Positions 50,001 to 60,600 of a DNA stretch of 64,000 bases are shown here, one piece after another; position 1 is the stretch's first letter, and each line of letters begins with the position of its first letter. Source of the stretch: Kingdonia uniflora (lineage: Eukaryota > Streptophyta > Magnoliopsida > Ranunculales > Circaeasteraceae); NCBI GenBank assembly GCA_014058105.1, contig JACGCM010002535.1, positions 3,100,001 to 3,164,000 of the forward strand, in the 5' to 3' direction. The notes under the pieces were generated by a model, which made no database searches, had not been told where the DNA came from, and saw only the letters and a program-made list of their open reading frames with translations. The translations under genes and the position numbers were made by a program.

Positions 50001-51910
50001 ATGGGAATTTGATTGCCTCCCGAGGATGAAATGAGGTTAGGATTACGATTTCTCAGAGAAGTGAATTTGGCATTGTTGGGTAAGTGGCTTTGGTGATTTG
50101 TACCTAAAGAATCTAGTATTGGTGGCTAGGTACAAATTATTATTCAGATTTTGTATGTCAAGAGCGACTTTTATTCTGTATAAATTTTAGCCTATGGAGA
50201 GGTATTTTTGTTGCTTCTCCCAATTTTCTCAAAGGTATAAAGTTGATGCTTGGGAATGGGGAGATAATTCTTGTCTAGCATGATTTTGATGTAATGTTTT
50301 TCCACTCGTTGACAGTTTTCAGATTTTTTTAGGTTATGCGTCGAAGGTACAGTTATGTGTTTGGGTTTGGTATTAACAATGGAAGTAGCATTTAGTAACC
50401 TTCACCTAGTAGACAATCATTTTATGATTAGGAAGTGGGTGATAGAGTTGCTATTTTCTGATCATCAATTCGGCAACGTCAACTATGGATCCGCATCGTT
50501 GAAAATGGAAGTGACTAATATCGGGAGTTTTTCAGTAAATCTTTTGCGAACAATTGGTATTATCAAGAGAGGGGATGGAGGAAAGATTTAGAGAGTTTCT
50601 GGTCAAGATTGTATGACTTATAGATCTACCTTCAAAAGTATTGTTCTTCTTTTAGGAGTTGTTTGAGTAGATTCCATTAAGCACATCTTTCATCATTGCT
50701 CCATTGCACATAACATTTAGTGTCCTTTTTTATTTCTTTTTGGGGTGAGGTAGGTGTTCTCTTGAGATTTTGTTGATGTTTTGAAAGTTTCACGCAAAGA
50801 CGAAATATGTCATTGCTCCAAAAGTAAAGTAGCACGAACTTTGTGGATTCTTCTTTTTTATGCTATTGAGGGGAGAATATAGAGTGAACGCAATACAAGA
50901 ATTTCCAACAACAAATCTACAGTACACGAGAGACTAATAATAGATCTACTTGGAACTTTATCTTATTGTGTTAATGAAAATCTGGCTTTTCGTGGAATAA
51001 ACTTGGACAAGTTTGTGATTAATTTGGGTGGTTTTACTTCGTGCAGTCCTCCTTTTCTTATTATTTGTCTATGAATTTTTTATTTAAAGCGCAGTTTTCT
51101 TTCTGACATGATACCCTGATGCACCTCAAATTCAATATACTGGGTGTGTCAAATTCACATGTTAGAACATAGGTAAGGTGGTAAGCTAACTTACTTCAAA
51201 AAAAAATACTCCATAACAACTTTCACTCTTTTGTATGAAATGATCGGTATGTATCTTGTTCTACAATTAGCTTCTTTTTTCGTCTTATATCTACTTTGGT
51301 GGGGTTTGACACCAATAGTTTCTATGATAAAAAGAGATCATTTTTTAATATTACTTGGTAAAAAAATGAGTTTTTCCCAGCTTTATGTCTACTTGATCTA
51401 AAGTTGAATTGCGTACTTTATTCATAACAATAAATGCGTAAAATCTTCTAAATCTATCTCCAAATATTTGGTATTATCATTATTTATTATCCTTCCAATC
51501 TACTCATTGCAGGACGAAATAAAGATAACAAGTATCACAACATTTGTCAATCCATACACAGAACCCGATGAAGAAGAAGAAAATATGAACAAAGATGAGA
51601 AGAACGCTGTTGATGAGGAAAATGTAAACTTCCTACCATCTCTAAAAGACAAATATAATGCAAACATTTTGAGTTAAGATTGATGTATGTTGTATTTCTT
51701 ACCTTCCAGGATAAGGTGGGATCATGGTACAGTAATCCTGGTACAGGAGGAATAGAATCTGTAGCTGTGGGTGGGGGTGTAGGCAAGTATTTGAAGGCAA
51801 GAAATAACCAAACTGTTGCTCCCGCTGATAGTGTGGAGGCAAATGATGTAACCAAGAAAAGAAAACTTGACGTTGCAACAGTGGAATATAATAACTTCTC
51901 TGACTGGTAA
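41056..51910 (+). CDS. PUB49: U-box/cyclophilin E3 ligase, PUB49 (CYP65) type
   Basis: Eleven exons are inferred: 41056-41183, 41274-41336, 41409-41512, 45916-46007, 46261-46350, 46453-46528, 46697-47046, 47230-47486, 47590-47878, 51513-51623 and 51710-51910. They join in frame to 586 residues. Residues about 35-110 form the modified RING/U-box ([53 protein letters not shown]). Residues about 341-500 form a cyclophilin domain ([37 protein letters not shown]). The acidic tail ends with [13 protein letters not shown] and NNFSDW-like motifs. Orthologues are plant PUB49/CYP65 and animal PPIL2, nuclear proteins tied to the spliceosome and ubiquitination. All exons look intact. Introns 3 (4.4 kb) and 9 (3.6 kb) are loaded with mobile elements. 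Confidence 0.93.
41649..41730. mobile_element. small foldback MITE in PUB49 intron 3
   Basis: CCGGAAATGTTT-x6-GATGACCATTGGATT (41649-41680) is inverted as AATCCAATGGTTGCAAACATTTCCGG-type sequence at 41705-41730. The two arms enclose only about 24 bases. Size and foldback form suit a MITE; the superfamily is not determined. Confidence 0.55.
42250..42425 (-). mobile_element. tRNA-derived SINE in PUB49 intron 3
   Basis: On the minus strand there is a pol III A-box-like stretch (TGTGCTCTAGTGGTGATGG, about 42410-42392) and, some 30 bases on, a B box GAGTTCGAATCTC (42363-42351). This is the internal promoter order of tRNA-derived SINEs. The 3' limit is uncertain. Confidence 0.6.
42850..43220. other. 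unassigned coding-like DNA in PUB49 intron 3
   Basis: The plus frame 43055-43180 reads [20 protein letters not shown], then [16 protein letters not shown]. The minus frame 43044-42862 contains a hydrophobic stretch ([20 protein letters not shown]). Either may be part of DNA carried by the Helitron that ends at 45329. No family is recognised. Confidence 0.25.
43815..44300 (-). pseudogene. wall-associated-kinase-like fragment
   Basis: The minus frame reads a transmembrane-type stretch ([16 protein letters not shown], then a stop), a basic [18 protein letters not shown] and the kinase N-lobe: [20 protein letters not shown] (glycine loop end and catalytic Lys), [20 protein letters not shown] and [20 protein letters not shown], up to TLSEHLHEH. 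This is the WAK/WAKL signature. The catalytic loop and everything after it are missing. The fragment lies antisense in PUB49 intron 3, left of a Helitron 3' end, and may have been captured by it. Confidence 0.82.
44837..44877 (+). repeat. CT microsatellite with shared flank
   Basis: A CT run followed by CTTTCTAAGCATCTAG. The same CT run plus CTTTCTAAGCATCTAG occurs at 43614-43654, about 1.2 kb upstream. Confidence 0.7.
45305..45330 (+). mobile_element. Helitron 3' end
   Basis: A perfect 6-bp-stem hairpin CGTGGC-GA-GCCACG (45305-45318), a 7-base spacer GGTAGTA, then CTAG (45326-45329) followed by T. This is the classic Helitron 3' terminus (hairpin plus CTRR, inserted before T). The element extends to the left, and its 5' TC end was not located. 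The same structure appears inverted at 55744-55769. Confidence 0.65.
45580..45700. repeat. GTCGCAA/TTCGACAC-type repeat words
   Basis: TTTGTCGCAAAATTC, AATTTCGACACATC and ATGCGTCGTAATTTCC resemble the subterminal words at 11880-12180. It may be a fragment of the same transposon family. Confidence 0.4.
48880..50640 (+). mobile_element. decayed L1-type LINE reverse transcriptase in PUB49 intron 9
   Basis: Plus frames give, in the order of plant L1 ORF2: [18 protein letters not shown] (48975), an ILDWVLIEI stretch for the usual ILDAxLIANE (49195), and [20 protein letters not shown] (49415-49470). Later blocks resemble the zinc-binding tail. Frames are broken many times. It is in the same orientation as the host gene. 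Confidence 0.75.
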
Positions 51911-54053
51911 GAGTTCCTTTTTCTTGTACTATAGGAAGAACAAGTAAATGCCTATGTTTGCGAGGCCGATTTTGTAAAATTGTCACTATTACGATGACCT
52001 TTTATATTTCCAAGAGGGTTGATGCAACCCCGTTCGTGAATTATATAATACAGGCAGCTGGTTCATCTCTGTCCTCAATATTCCGGTTTTTGTCTTTTTG
52101 TCATCTATTATCTCCTTCATTTGATATATATAAACAATTATGTCTAGGCAGTTTTTTTCCTTCTTCTTCTTAACGTAAAAATAACTTTGCCTGATTAAAT
52201 CTTTTTAAATTTAAGCGAAAAATAAATATAAATTATATCATGCTAACCAGAGGATTTTACTTGAATGCTACGTCCATAAATTTTGAATTGTTGAAGATTC
52301 AGAAAATCGACGCTCTAAAATTGAAATAGGAAATAGTTGTATAGTTGATGTCTTGGTTAAAATCGGAACCAGGAATCAGGTTATGAGGGGCAAAGTAGGT
52401 CAGGGGCTTGGTTTTGGAGCCTCCAGGTTTTTGTTGCTGTGTTTGGTACTTTTTGTGATCAATACAGAAATTTCACTTGCTTTTAACAAAGTAAGATCAA
52501 ACAAAAGTGGGTTTTCGAGAAACTCATTATCTTAATTTTGTGTTACTTAAATCTCGCTGATAGGAACCCAATTATACTCCAAATTCCCTTCAATGCTGTA
52601 ATCATCCACCAAAATAATAGCTTATACTTGGCATCAATCCGAATTCATACCCTGCTAAACTCTCTCCTCTTCCTGATTTAGTCAGCTTACCAAGTTGAGG
52701 ATGACTTCAATAATCATTGAATATATTAGGCTTCCTTCTAGTTACTCTTTGAGCGTCTTCTTCCCTACTACAGCACTACCAAAGTATTTGGCAGCTTCAG
52801 GGTTTGAATTTTCAAGTGTTAGGGTTAAGTAGTTTTCCTGAGTATGCTTCACGATAGTTGAGGGAAAGAGAGATGAAAGATATGAAAAAGCCGAAGAGCA
52901 CATCTTGGGAAAGAGAGTAATGAAGATGATTCTATAATCACTGAATGTGAGATCAAAGATTCCAAGTAGAGAGCATCAATATTATGTATGGAGAGCCATG
53001 GAAGAAAACCCTGGCAAAGGTTTTGGTAAGTAGATTTTCAAAATCACCAGAATTTTTATCAGCCTTTCTAGGACTAACCTAGCACGTCACTAAAGATCTT
53101 TACGTTTTTGAAATCGGTGAAAACCCCAGATAGAGTTCTTTCTCTCTGTGAGTGGTCTGTTCCAATGTTGGGTGCCTCCGATATGTTTACATCTCCAAGA
53201 GCAACTTCTACGATGGTGACGGTGGGAAGTTTTCTCGTTGCTGAAGGAGACAGTTGCATTTGTTACTTGACCATTCGAGGGGTTTCTCTTGTTTCTCGGT
53301 GAGTTTGAACTTAGACATTTAACTAGAAGGAACATCTTAGGCTTCCTTATAGTTGTACTCTTTGAGTGTCTTCTTCCCAATCACAACACTAGCAAAATAT
53401 TTTGCAGTTTTAGGGTTTCGAGTATTTTTGTTTCTTTCTTGTGTAGGCGTCATGAGAGTCTAGAGAAAGAGAGAAGAAAGAAATGAAAGTGGCAAAGAAA
53501 GGATCTAACGAAAGAGAGTAATGAATAATTCTTCATTAATTATTGAATTTGACTACTAAAGTAGAGTACAGTAACATCTATTATACATTAGAGAACGGTG
53601 TTTTTCAAATAGACAAATTTGCCATTGTCTCAAAGATAAAGAGGGGCTGGGATTTAATGTTATTTCTTTGAGATTTGTTGGAAAAAGCAAGATAGACGAC
53701 CGAGATCTGTTTAAATCTTGGTAACACAATGGTTGTTTTGACATTACACAGCATAAGGGTACTTTAGTCTTAATATTCACTATCTAAACCACCATCTTAT
53801 CCCGACTCTCTCTTCTCATCACGTCTATCTCTCTCCCAAGCCGTCTCTTGCATCTCTCTGTCCAGTCTTCTTCTACAACTCTCTCTCCACCCAAAGCCTT
53901 TCCTCGTAACATTTTAATTCTCAATGAACTCTGGGTATTTGATAATTTGATTTGGGGTGTAAAAAGAATTGAGAAAAATCTGATTTTGTTATTTGCAACA
54001 TTGTGTTTGTTTGTTTGATATTGCAGAAAAGTTGGAGATAAGTTATTGGTTTG
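51911..54053. other. intergenic with dispersed repeats
   Basis: Contains a direct duplication: 52725-52820 and 53330-53430 share TTAGGCTTCCTT, CTTTGAG-GTCTTCTTCCC and TTTTAGGGTTT-type blocks in order. The stretch 53575-53660 matches 43380-43450 in PUB49 intron 3 (TTTGCCATTGTCTCAAAGAT, then AAAGAGGGGCTG). These look like pieces of one unclassified repeat family. No gene is recognised. Confidence 0.5.
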
Positions 54054-54229
54054 ATGGATTCGGTGTACTTGCAACTGCAGAGGAGAATGAGGTTAGTATC
54101 ACTTTCGCAATCTTAGACTCTGAGGTCGAGTGAAAAGATTACGAGGCAATTACGAAATGGGGATGGGAATATGAATGGTAAACATGATAAGGATAAAGGG
54201 GTTAATGTGCAGGTTTTTCTACGTTGTAG
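54054..54229 (+). pseudogene. kinesin-5 (BIMC/KRP125) N-terminal fragment
   Basis: From an ATG at 54054 the frame reads MDSVYLQLQRRMRLVSLSQS, a TAG stop, then TLRSSEKITRQLRNGDG and HDKDKGVNVQVFLRCR. It ends at a GTGAGT donor exactly where plant kinesin-5 genes have their first intron. The stop replaces a Gln (CAG to TAG). The next exon, which holds the motor P-loop, is not found in the following 1 kb. It is therefore an isolated, inactivated first exon. Kinesin-5 proteins slide spindle microtubules. Confidence 0.75.
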
Positions 54230-55230
54230 GTGAGTGAGTACATTTAGTTTCCTGGGGTTTTTATCCGTAGGACGAGGCGGCGGCAACTGAAAGTCCAAGT
54301 ACTAATTTACAAAAGTGAGGTTTTAATTAGTTATTTGGCGGATTTGTTGGAAGGGGTTGTTTACTTTTGGGTTTTTTGATTTTTTATTCATTAAGGGTTG
54401 GTTGATGTTGGGGTTTGGCAGGAGGTATTGTTAGAGAAGAATATCGATGTGTGTCTGAGTTCATCCGAAAGTTTGTGGATAACGTGGAACTGACCGGAGA
54501 TATTTGGAGCATACACCAATGAATGAATGTAGGTATAAGTTTGACTCAAATTTTAGAATTTATGGCTTTAAATTCAAGTTTTGGTTAGCTTTGGATTTGA
54601 CAGATATAAATCTGCAAGTTGTATTTCTGCATAATTCTGAAAGTACGGGCACCAGAGGCAAAGTTCTGATCAATGATACAGTAGGCTATTGCTTCAAACA
54701 TTTTACTGAAAGAAGGAAATACATAATGAGTTGAAATCCTACAAAAGCTATGTTTCGCTGGAAAAGGATGTGCAAGCCAACCCTTCTCTTTAAAGGAAAA
54801 CAAGAAGTAAAGTTGCATACATTGATTAAAAACATATTGCCGCTTCTAGAGGTGAACATGCTTTTGCAACTTCACCATGTTTGTAAATGCTTTATTTTGT
54901 GTTTGATTTTTGCAAGTTTGAGGTAGGTCCATTACTCTTGACCTGATTCCGATAATGGGATTTGTTATGGTGATGGCCGATAGGAGTCGAGCATGACTAT
55001 TGTGGGCAACATTATTGTAATTAAGGCCATCAGATACGTATTATGCTAATTAAACGTTTATTAGGTCATAAAACATAATTTGTGGAGCCAATAACAGGTT
55101 TTTATGTATGGGGGTTTCTTTTGCTTGCAGCCAACCCCAATAGCAATAATAGTCTTTAGTTCTTATGAGTTGTTTTTCATAACATCCTTTGAGTTTATTG
55201 TAGTGGCTCTAACTTGACTCTGAATATTTA
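54230..55230. other. intergenic, no gene recognised
   Basis: Follows the kinesin-5 fragment. A frame at 54504-54734 (76 codons) has no recognisable motif. Other frames are short. Confidence 0.4.
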
Positions 55231-55234
55231 TCTT

Positions 55235-55530
55235 GGCACAAGAAAATAGTCAATGCTCTTCATGAATAGATTTATTTCTAGAATTCCAAATATAATTTAG
55301 AATGGAGAGCACCATATTTATCCACAAGTCCTGCACATAGGTATTACACTGAGAAGCTTCATTAAACAAGTTTTTGAAAGTCCATCTTACAATTGTAAGA
55401 TCAAAAAGATTTAGAGCCCAACACCACACAGATGAAGCAAATGGGCAAAGAAGGAACAGGTGATTGGGGTTTTCTGATTATGATTGCCATAAGTAATATC
55501 TTGAAGCAAGTTGAATCTGGTATCTATGAA
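55235..55530 (-). mobile_element. L1-type LINE 3' remnant (zinc-binding region)
   Basis: The minus frame reads HLFLLCPFASSVWCWALNLF, DLTIVRWTFKNLFNEASQ and SILNYIWNSRNKSIHEEH, the conserved HLFxxCPFA...W...IWxxRN pattern at the end of plant L1 ORF2. Only this tail is preserved. Confidence 0.75.
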
Positions 55531-55743
55531 TTCTGTCATTAGTGGGGACTGTATTGTTGAAGTTTCTCCAAACTAGGTTACACTATCTTGACCAGGAAGT
55601 TGTGGTTTTATGTGTGCTATTGTGAGTTGGTTAATTTTGTGAGTCTTATTAGTGATGAGGAGTAACTGAGTCATGCTATTTTTCCATATCCCCCCCCCCC
55701 CCCATATATATATTGTCAAAGTCACATTAATGCACATTTAAGT

Positions 55744-55769
55744 ACTAGTACTAACCGTGGCTCGCTACG
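55744..55769 (-). mobile_element. Helitron 3' end, minus orientation
   Basis: On the minus strand CGTAGC-GA-GCCACG (one mismatch in the 6-bp stem), a 7-base spacer GTTAGTA, then CTAG followed by T. Same layout and spacer length as at 45305-45330. The element extends to the right and includes the antisense ORF at 56232-57224. A 5' end of the TCTATAT type may lie near 58250 but is unproven. Confidence 0.6.
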
Positions 55770-56231
55770 TTGAATACGTCGACACGCGTTCGGTGCTACA
55801 AAATTGTACATTAACGCGCCTTCAGCGCTAAAACCTCTATGTGTGCCTTCAGTATGATTATATATTTAACAGTCATTAATGACGTAATCGTAAGTAGTAT
55901 CTCTCCCCAGAGTTTGGGCTCGCTACGATAATTACATCGACGCGCCTTACGCGCCATGATAATTTGTACGCATTGCTAGATTATGATGGTTAGGCTCCTC
56001 CGTCGTGTGATACGGTTGTTCTCTAAATGTGTCATTCACAGTTGTTACAGGTGCAGGTGCAGACACTTCAGTTTCCGCCACGCTGTCCAAAGCTTGAGAT
56101 ATTGGTGATTCAGTGTGCATATGTACTCTATTAATCCCAGTATTTAAGGCATTGGTATGTAAGCTATGGTTTGACGGTTCTTGGTTAAATAACTCAGAAA
56201 CAGCTGCAGATTCCCTTAGTTGCCTCTCACG

Positions 56232-57224
56232 TTATCTTCTTGCACACTGTGCAATCGCTCGTTTAGATAGCACATAATTGGTGCGCCCTACTGGACTCAA
56301 TAGGTTAGTCACCTTCGTCGTTCGATGTGGTTCTTCCAAAGTTGTCACACTATCATGTGGTAAAGGCAGGGGAAATTCGGTTTCTGTGATATTTTCAGGA
56401 GCATGAGGGGCGGCCCTAGTATGCACAACAGTTTCTGCAAAGTTATCGGGAGTTTGAGGAGCTGGGGATTCAGTATGCCCAAATTCCCTTAGTTGTCGCT
56501 CGCGTTCTCTTCTGACACATTGTGCCATTGAACTCTTAGAATGATCTTGGTGTATTGCTTGTTGCATTGGTTGACCGAGATTAGTTGTTTTCTTGTTTTC
56601 TTTTTCTCTTCGGGCACGTTGAGCTAGTACCATTTTTGAGAGTCCTTCCCTAACTAAAGTGCTAATGAGATTTGACACCTCAGTAACAATGGTTGTTAAA
56701 ACCTCATTTGAAGGTGTTTCTCTTATCACTATACTGCCAATAGAGGGTTTGGGGACGTTTCTCATATCTATGGTACGGGGCAAAACCTATTTAAATAAGA
56801 ATTACAATGAGTAGGGTAAAACCTATTTAAATAATGCATCAATGTACATGGTGATTCCTAATTAACAGTTGGAACGATTAGGTTTAATAAGTATGTGTTT
56901 AATAATCTAGGAGTAGTACAATAATTTTTTTATATAAAATTAACTAAAAATAGCTATCTAAAAGAAAATTAACAAAATCATAACTCAAAAGTTCACAATG
57001 CTAAAGTTAACTAAGAAATGCTTATAATAGTTAATATAAAAAAATAATCTCAAAAATGTTTACAATAGTTAATATCCAGATAGCAATAACAAACTCATGT
57101 ATAAATTCTAAATGCAAGAGTATAAAGCTTTACTTACTTGAGGAACAAGAAGAGTGTTATTTTCGTTGTTGTTTATCCCATTTTTGTTGTTGTTGTTGTT
57201 ATTATTCGGCGGCGAATTTGTCAT
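56232..57224 (-). pseudogene. two-exon ORF with repeated QRARRERERQLRE motif, likely Helitron protein N-terminus
   Basis: Exon 1 (57224-57138) gives 29 residues rich in Asn and ending TLLVPQ at a GTAAGT donor. Exon 2 starts at 56786 after AAATAG and reads in phase VLPRTIDMRNVPKPSIGSIV onward. Three copies of a basic motif appear: VLAQRARREKENKK, SSMAQCVRRERERQLREFGH, and AIAQCARR, then a stop at 56232-56234 followed in frame by REQLRE-like sequence to about 56030. Between copies are Pro/Thr/Glu-rich spacers with a shared ESPxxQxxDxxAET pattern. I think it resembles the N-terminal part of some plant Helitron Rep/helicase ORFs, but no Rep or helicase motif is present. The function is unknown. 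Confidence 0.5.
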
Positions 57225-59067
57225 GAAGTTAGAAATGAAACCTAATTACAATGACATAGGTGATCAAAAAAGTTTAAAGTAACAATGAAACAATAAAAGC
57301 TAATATTCAAGCAGGGCTAAATCATTCAACCAATACATATGTATTGCAAAAAAATTCATTAAAAGAAACGTAGAAACACTCAAAATTAGGAATAACAACT
57401 CCATGCATAGAAATAATAGAAAGATCTTCTTTTTTTGCTGAGTGCCAATCAATCTAGAAATCATCAGTTGGGGGTTTCCGGTCACTGATCCTTGGCAATG
57501 TCAAACATTTTTCTTGCTCAAATTAGAAAATTGACCATTTTGGTATCTTTAGAAAATGGAAGAGAGTGGTTAAAAGTTATCTAACTTGTGTAATTAAGTT
57601 TGGTAACTGAGTGGAGATGTACTTATATGTTGTGTAACCTCGATCAGGCTAAAGGATTTTCTGAAGGGATACAACTTCGATTATCCTATTGGGTAAGAAA
57701 TCACGAAATGGTATTTATATTACTGTGTTACAGTATGAGCAAGTTGAGACGGATTGATATAAATACTACAAAGGGTAGCTCATCATAGCTATGAAAGAAT
57801 AAGTGGGAGTTTAAGTAATGGACACATGGTTACTGAGCATCTAAATAAGAACCGATGTGGGCATCATAGGGAAGAAATTCTAAGGTGCAGGTTTCAGGCT
57901 CCAATGGGGCAACTTTCCGAAAAAGGCTCTAATGAGGGAAGCAATGGAATAGGATACTTTGAAGTGTTAAAGAGAAGATTTGGACCTTTTCTTCGAATGG
58001 GTATTGATGAATTTGACATGGATTCGCTTTTATTTCAAAGGTTTCACTGACTATGAGTTTTCTGGTATAAAAGGCAAGCCTATATTATATCAAAATTGTC
58101 ATTCATATCATCAAATTATCACTTGTATATCATGATAATTTTCGAGGTATGATCAGCGGCAAATTACTGATAATATACGGCCGATGCCTATCCCTACTTT
58201 GGATCTTGAACATGGCTCGTTTTTCGTGCTGTATTGTACTATATCTATATATAGATATCTAAACTGGCTTACACATATTTCATGAATGCAATTTAATTGT
58301 GACTATGTTATTATATGCGACTTACAAAACCAGAATTTATCACCCGTTTTGGACTCTACCATGGTGTAGTTATTTCAAACCAGGCGAAGAGATAATAATT
58401 ATCGGGTCATTGAACTCAGATTATGTGACACTTCCATTTGGGTAATAATCGGATAAAAATCGTACCAGACTTTGAAAAATTAGGCAGCCCTAATAAGATC
58501 CATTACAAAAGCTATTAAGCATCTTTTAAGATGTAATTCATGATATATAGAATAGTTCCATCATGGATCGTAATCTAGGCTTGTATATTTTGCTAGAGTT
58601 TTCATACACTTGCTAGCAGAAGATGAAACTCATTGTAAAATTATATATTGAATAGCTTAATAGGATGCTTAATGAGCTACTTTCTTCCTCAACATCACTA
58701 AGCAAAACTAATACATATACATGTTTAGTTCTAGAACAACACTCAAAGCAGTAAAATGGGATGCATTAGCATTATGAAGATAATAAAGAACTACTCAAAT
58801 GCATATTGTCTACCTGATTACAGAAAGTTCAGATGTGATGAAAATGAGCAAACCCCATTAACTCCAAAGAGAGATTAAGAAGATGGGTACACATGCTAGC
58901 ATCAGCTTGAAGATCAACAAATGGGTCATAATGGGGCATAAGTTTTAGAGAAACATTCCCGCGACGTAAGTTTTATATGAATGCTTATAGGTAAACAAAA
59001 ATATTCACGAATCAGTAATGTCAGAGTTTTAAAATTTGAATTCAATATTGGACTTTGTGTTTCAGAC
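57225..59067. other. no gene recognised; may contain Helitron 5' part
   Basis: AT-rich sequence with short open frames (57600-57788, 57826-58050) that show no known motif. A 16-base AT palindrome-like stretch (CTATATCTATATATAG) near 58240 could mark the 5' end of the minus-strand Helitron. Confidence 0.3.
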
Positions 59068-59168
59068 ATACAGGCAGGAAGAGGCGCAAACTTGATCTCG
59101 AGCCACCAATGGTTGAATTCGAAGAGAATGAGCCAAAGTTGGATGTTTGTTTTGATCACCAAAGTATG
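59068..59168 (+). other. possible exon of a host gene, unrecognised
   Basis: A TTTCAG acceptor precedes and a GTATGT donor follows an open stretch reading GRKRRKLDLEPPMVEFEENE, then PKLDVCFDHQSMW, a basic patch followed by acidic residues as in nuclear proteins. The family is not recognised. It lies just left of the copia insertion, and the sequence right of the element may belong to the same gene. Confidence 0.3.
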
Positions 59169-59227
59169 TGGTATGTTTTAATCACCTTTTTCTGCCTCGA
59201 TGCCTTACCCTAGAAGTCGGTTAGTTC

Positions 59228-59647
59228 TGTAAGACTTATTATGGCCCACATGAGTAGGGTCATTTAGTAATTATGGGTTTCTAATCATGATGATCCAAGT
59301 TCTAATAGGAAACTAATCCTATTGGTTAATGAGGTCAGGGTTTCCTATAACTCTCTACTTTGATGGAAAATAATCCTGATTGAAATAGAAGACTAGGTCC
59401 TCTCTCTACCTATATAAGTGTGCCTAACCCATCAACAAAAACACAATCTCAAAGAGAAGGTTAAGGGAGAGAAAACCTAGTTGTCACCGCTCGCCGCCGC
59501 TGACGAACACAAAAGACATACCTCAATCAATCAAGCTATAGATCAAGGTATGTGATTATGTTTCCGCATTATTGTTAATCATGATTATTGTATTAAGTCC
59601 TAGGTCCTTCTAGATCTAATTATTTATAGATCTTGTCATGTTTTACA
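59228..59647 (+). repeat. 5' LTR of the copia element
   Basis: 420 bases with a TATA box (ACCTATATAAGTGTG, about 59407). Differs from the 3' LTR by a small number of substitutions. Confidence 0.92.
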
Positions 59648-59662
59648 TGTGGTATCATGAGC

Positions 59663-60600
59663 TATGTTGGACTTTTACAATTTTCCAATTTTGATTTGTT
59701 CGTGTTATGTTTCGTTGTTATGTGATCTTGATCAAGATAAACTTTTGTAATTTTTTCGGTATTGATCGTCGGATATGATTTAGGTTTTTCACCGTATAAC
59801 ATTAAACTTTAAAGTACTAGTTGTTCTCGTATTAACTTTTTCTGTTGTCCTATCGGTGTTTGTTCTTAAATATACAAGATTGCGGTATTTAATGTCAAAC
59901 ATAACATGAGTTAGGTCATACTAGCATAAATTATTTTAGTGGCAACCTTTACAAATATTTTAATATTTTATTTTATTATTAGAATTTGAAGGGTTTGATT
60001 TTTTTTTTGTCGCCATAAAGTTGATATAGATACAAATAACTCCCTCTAGGTATCATCATGTTAATGTATTTTTGAAATTTCAATAATTGAGTATTTTGAG
60101 ATCTGCCACTCTTGAATACCGAGTACTTATTATAAATACTACTTTATAAGGTATTTAGATGCTCATATAGTATACGTGCTTTTTAAGTTATTTTCCAGTT
60201 ACATGAAATATATTGACCATGTTTAATATCGATTTGAGATCTGTGATTTTGGCCGGTTGGAAGTCACCAAAGTGACCCAACTATTATGATGCATGGATAT
60301 CAAACCGAGTATATAATATGATTTATGCATCTCAAAATATTATGAATTCTTCTAAAGGCGGATTGACTTTTGCGAGACTAATAAATTGAAATAGGGTAAT
60401 TGATATGTATTCTAGTTTGTGTTTGAAACTAATAACCCAAATGTGAAGGATCTTACATATTTTGGCGTACACTTTTAATTAGCCCTATTATATTAATGTT
60501 ATAACTATTTGAGTGGACATTTTATATATTACAATTTAGACCCAAAGGCTGATTTGTGATGATATTATTAGTTCATCATCGGAATATAATTTGGTTTTAA
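59663..60600 (+). other. copia leader region without gag or protease
   Basis: About 940 bases of AT-rich, stop-filled sequence where gag and protease should be. No CCHC knuckle or DTG/DSG motif is visible in any frame. Confidence 0.7.

Noticed and set aside
54054..54116. an intron in the kinesin-5 fragment (GTTAGT at 54092 to TTAG at 54116)
   Set aside because: Splicing would put the second part out of frame; reading straight through restores the expected LVSLSQS-x-T sequence with a single stop.
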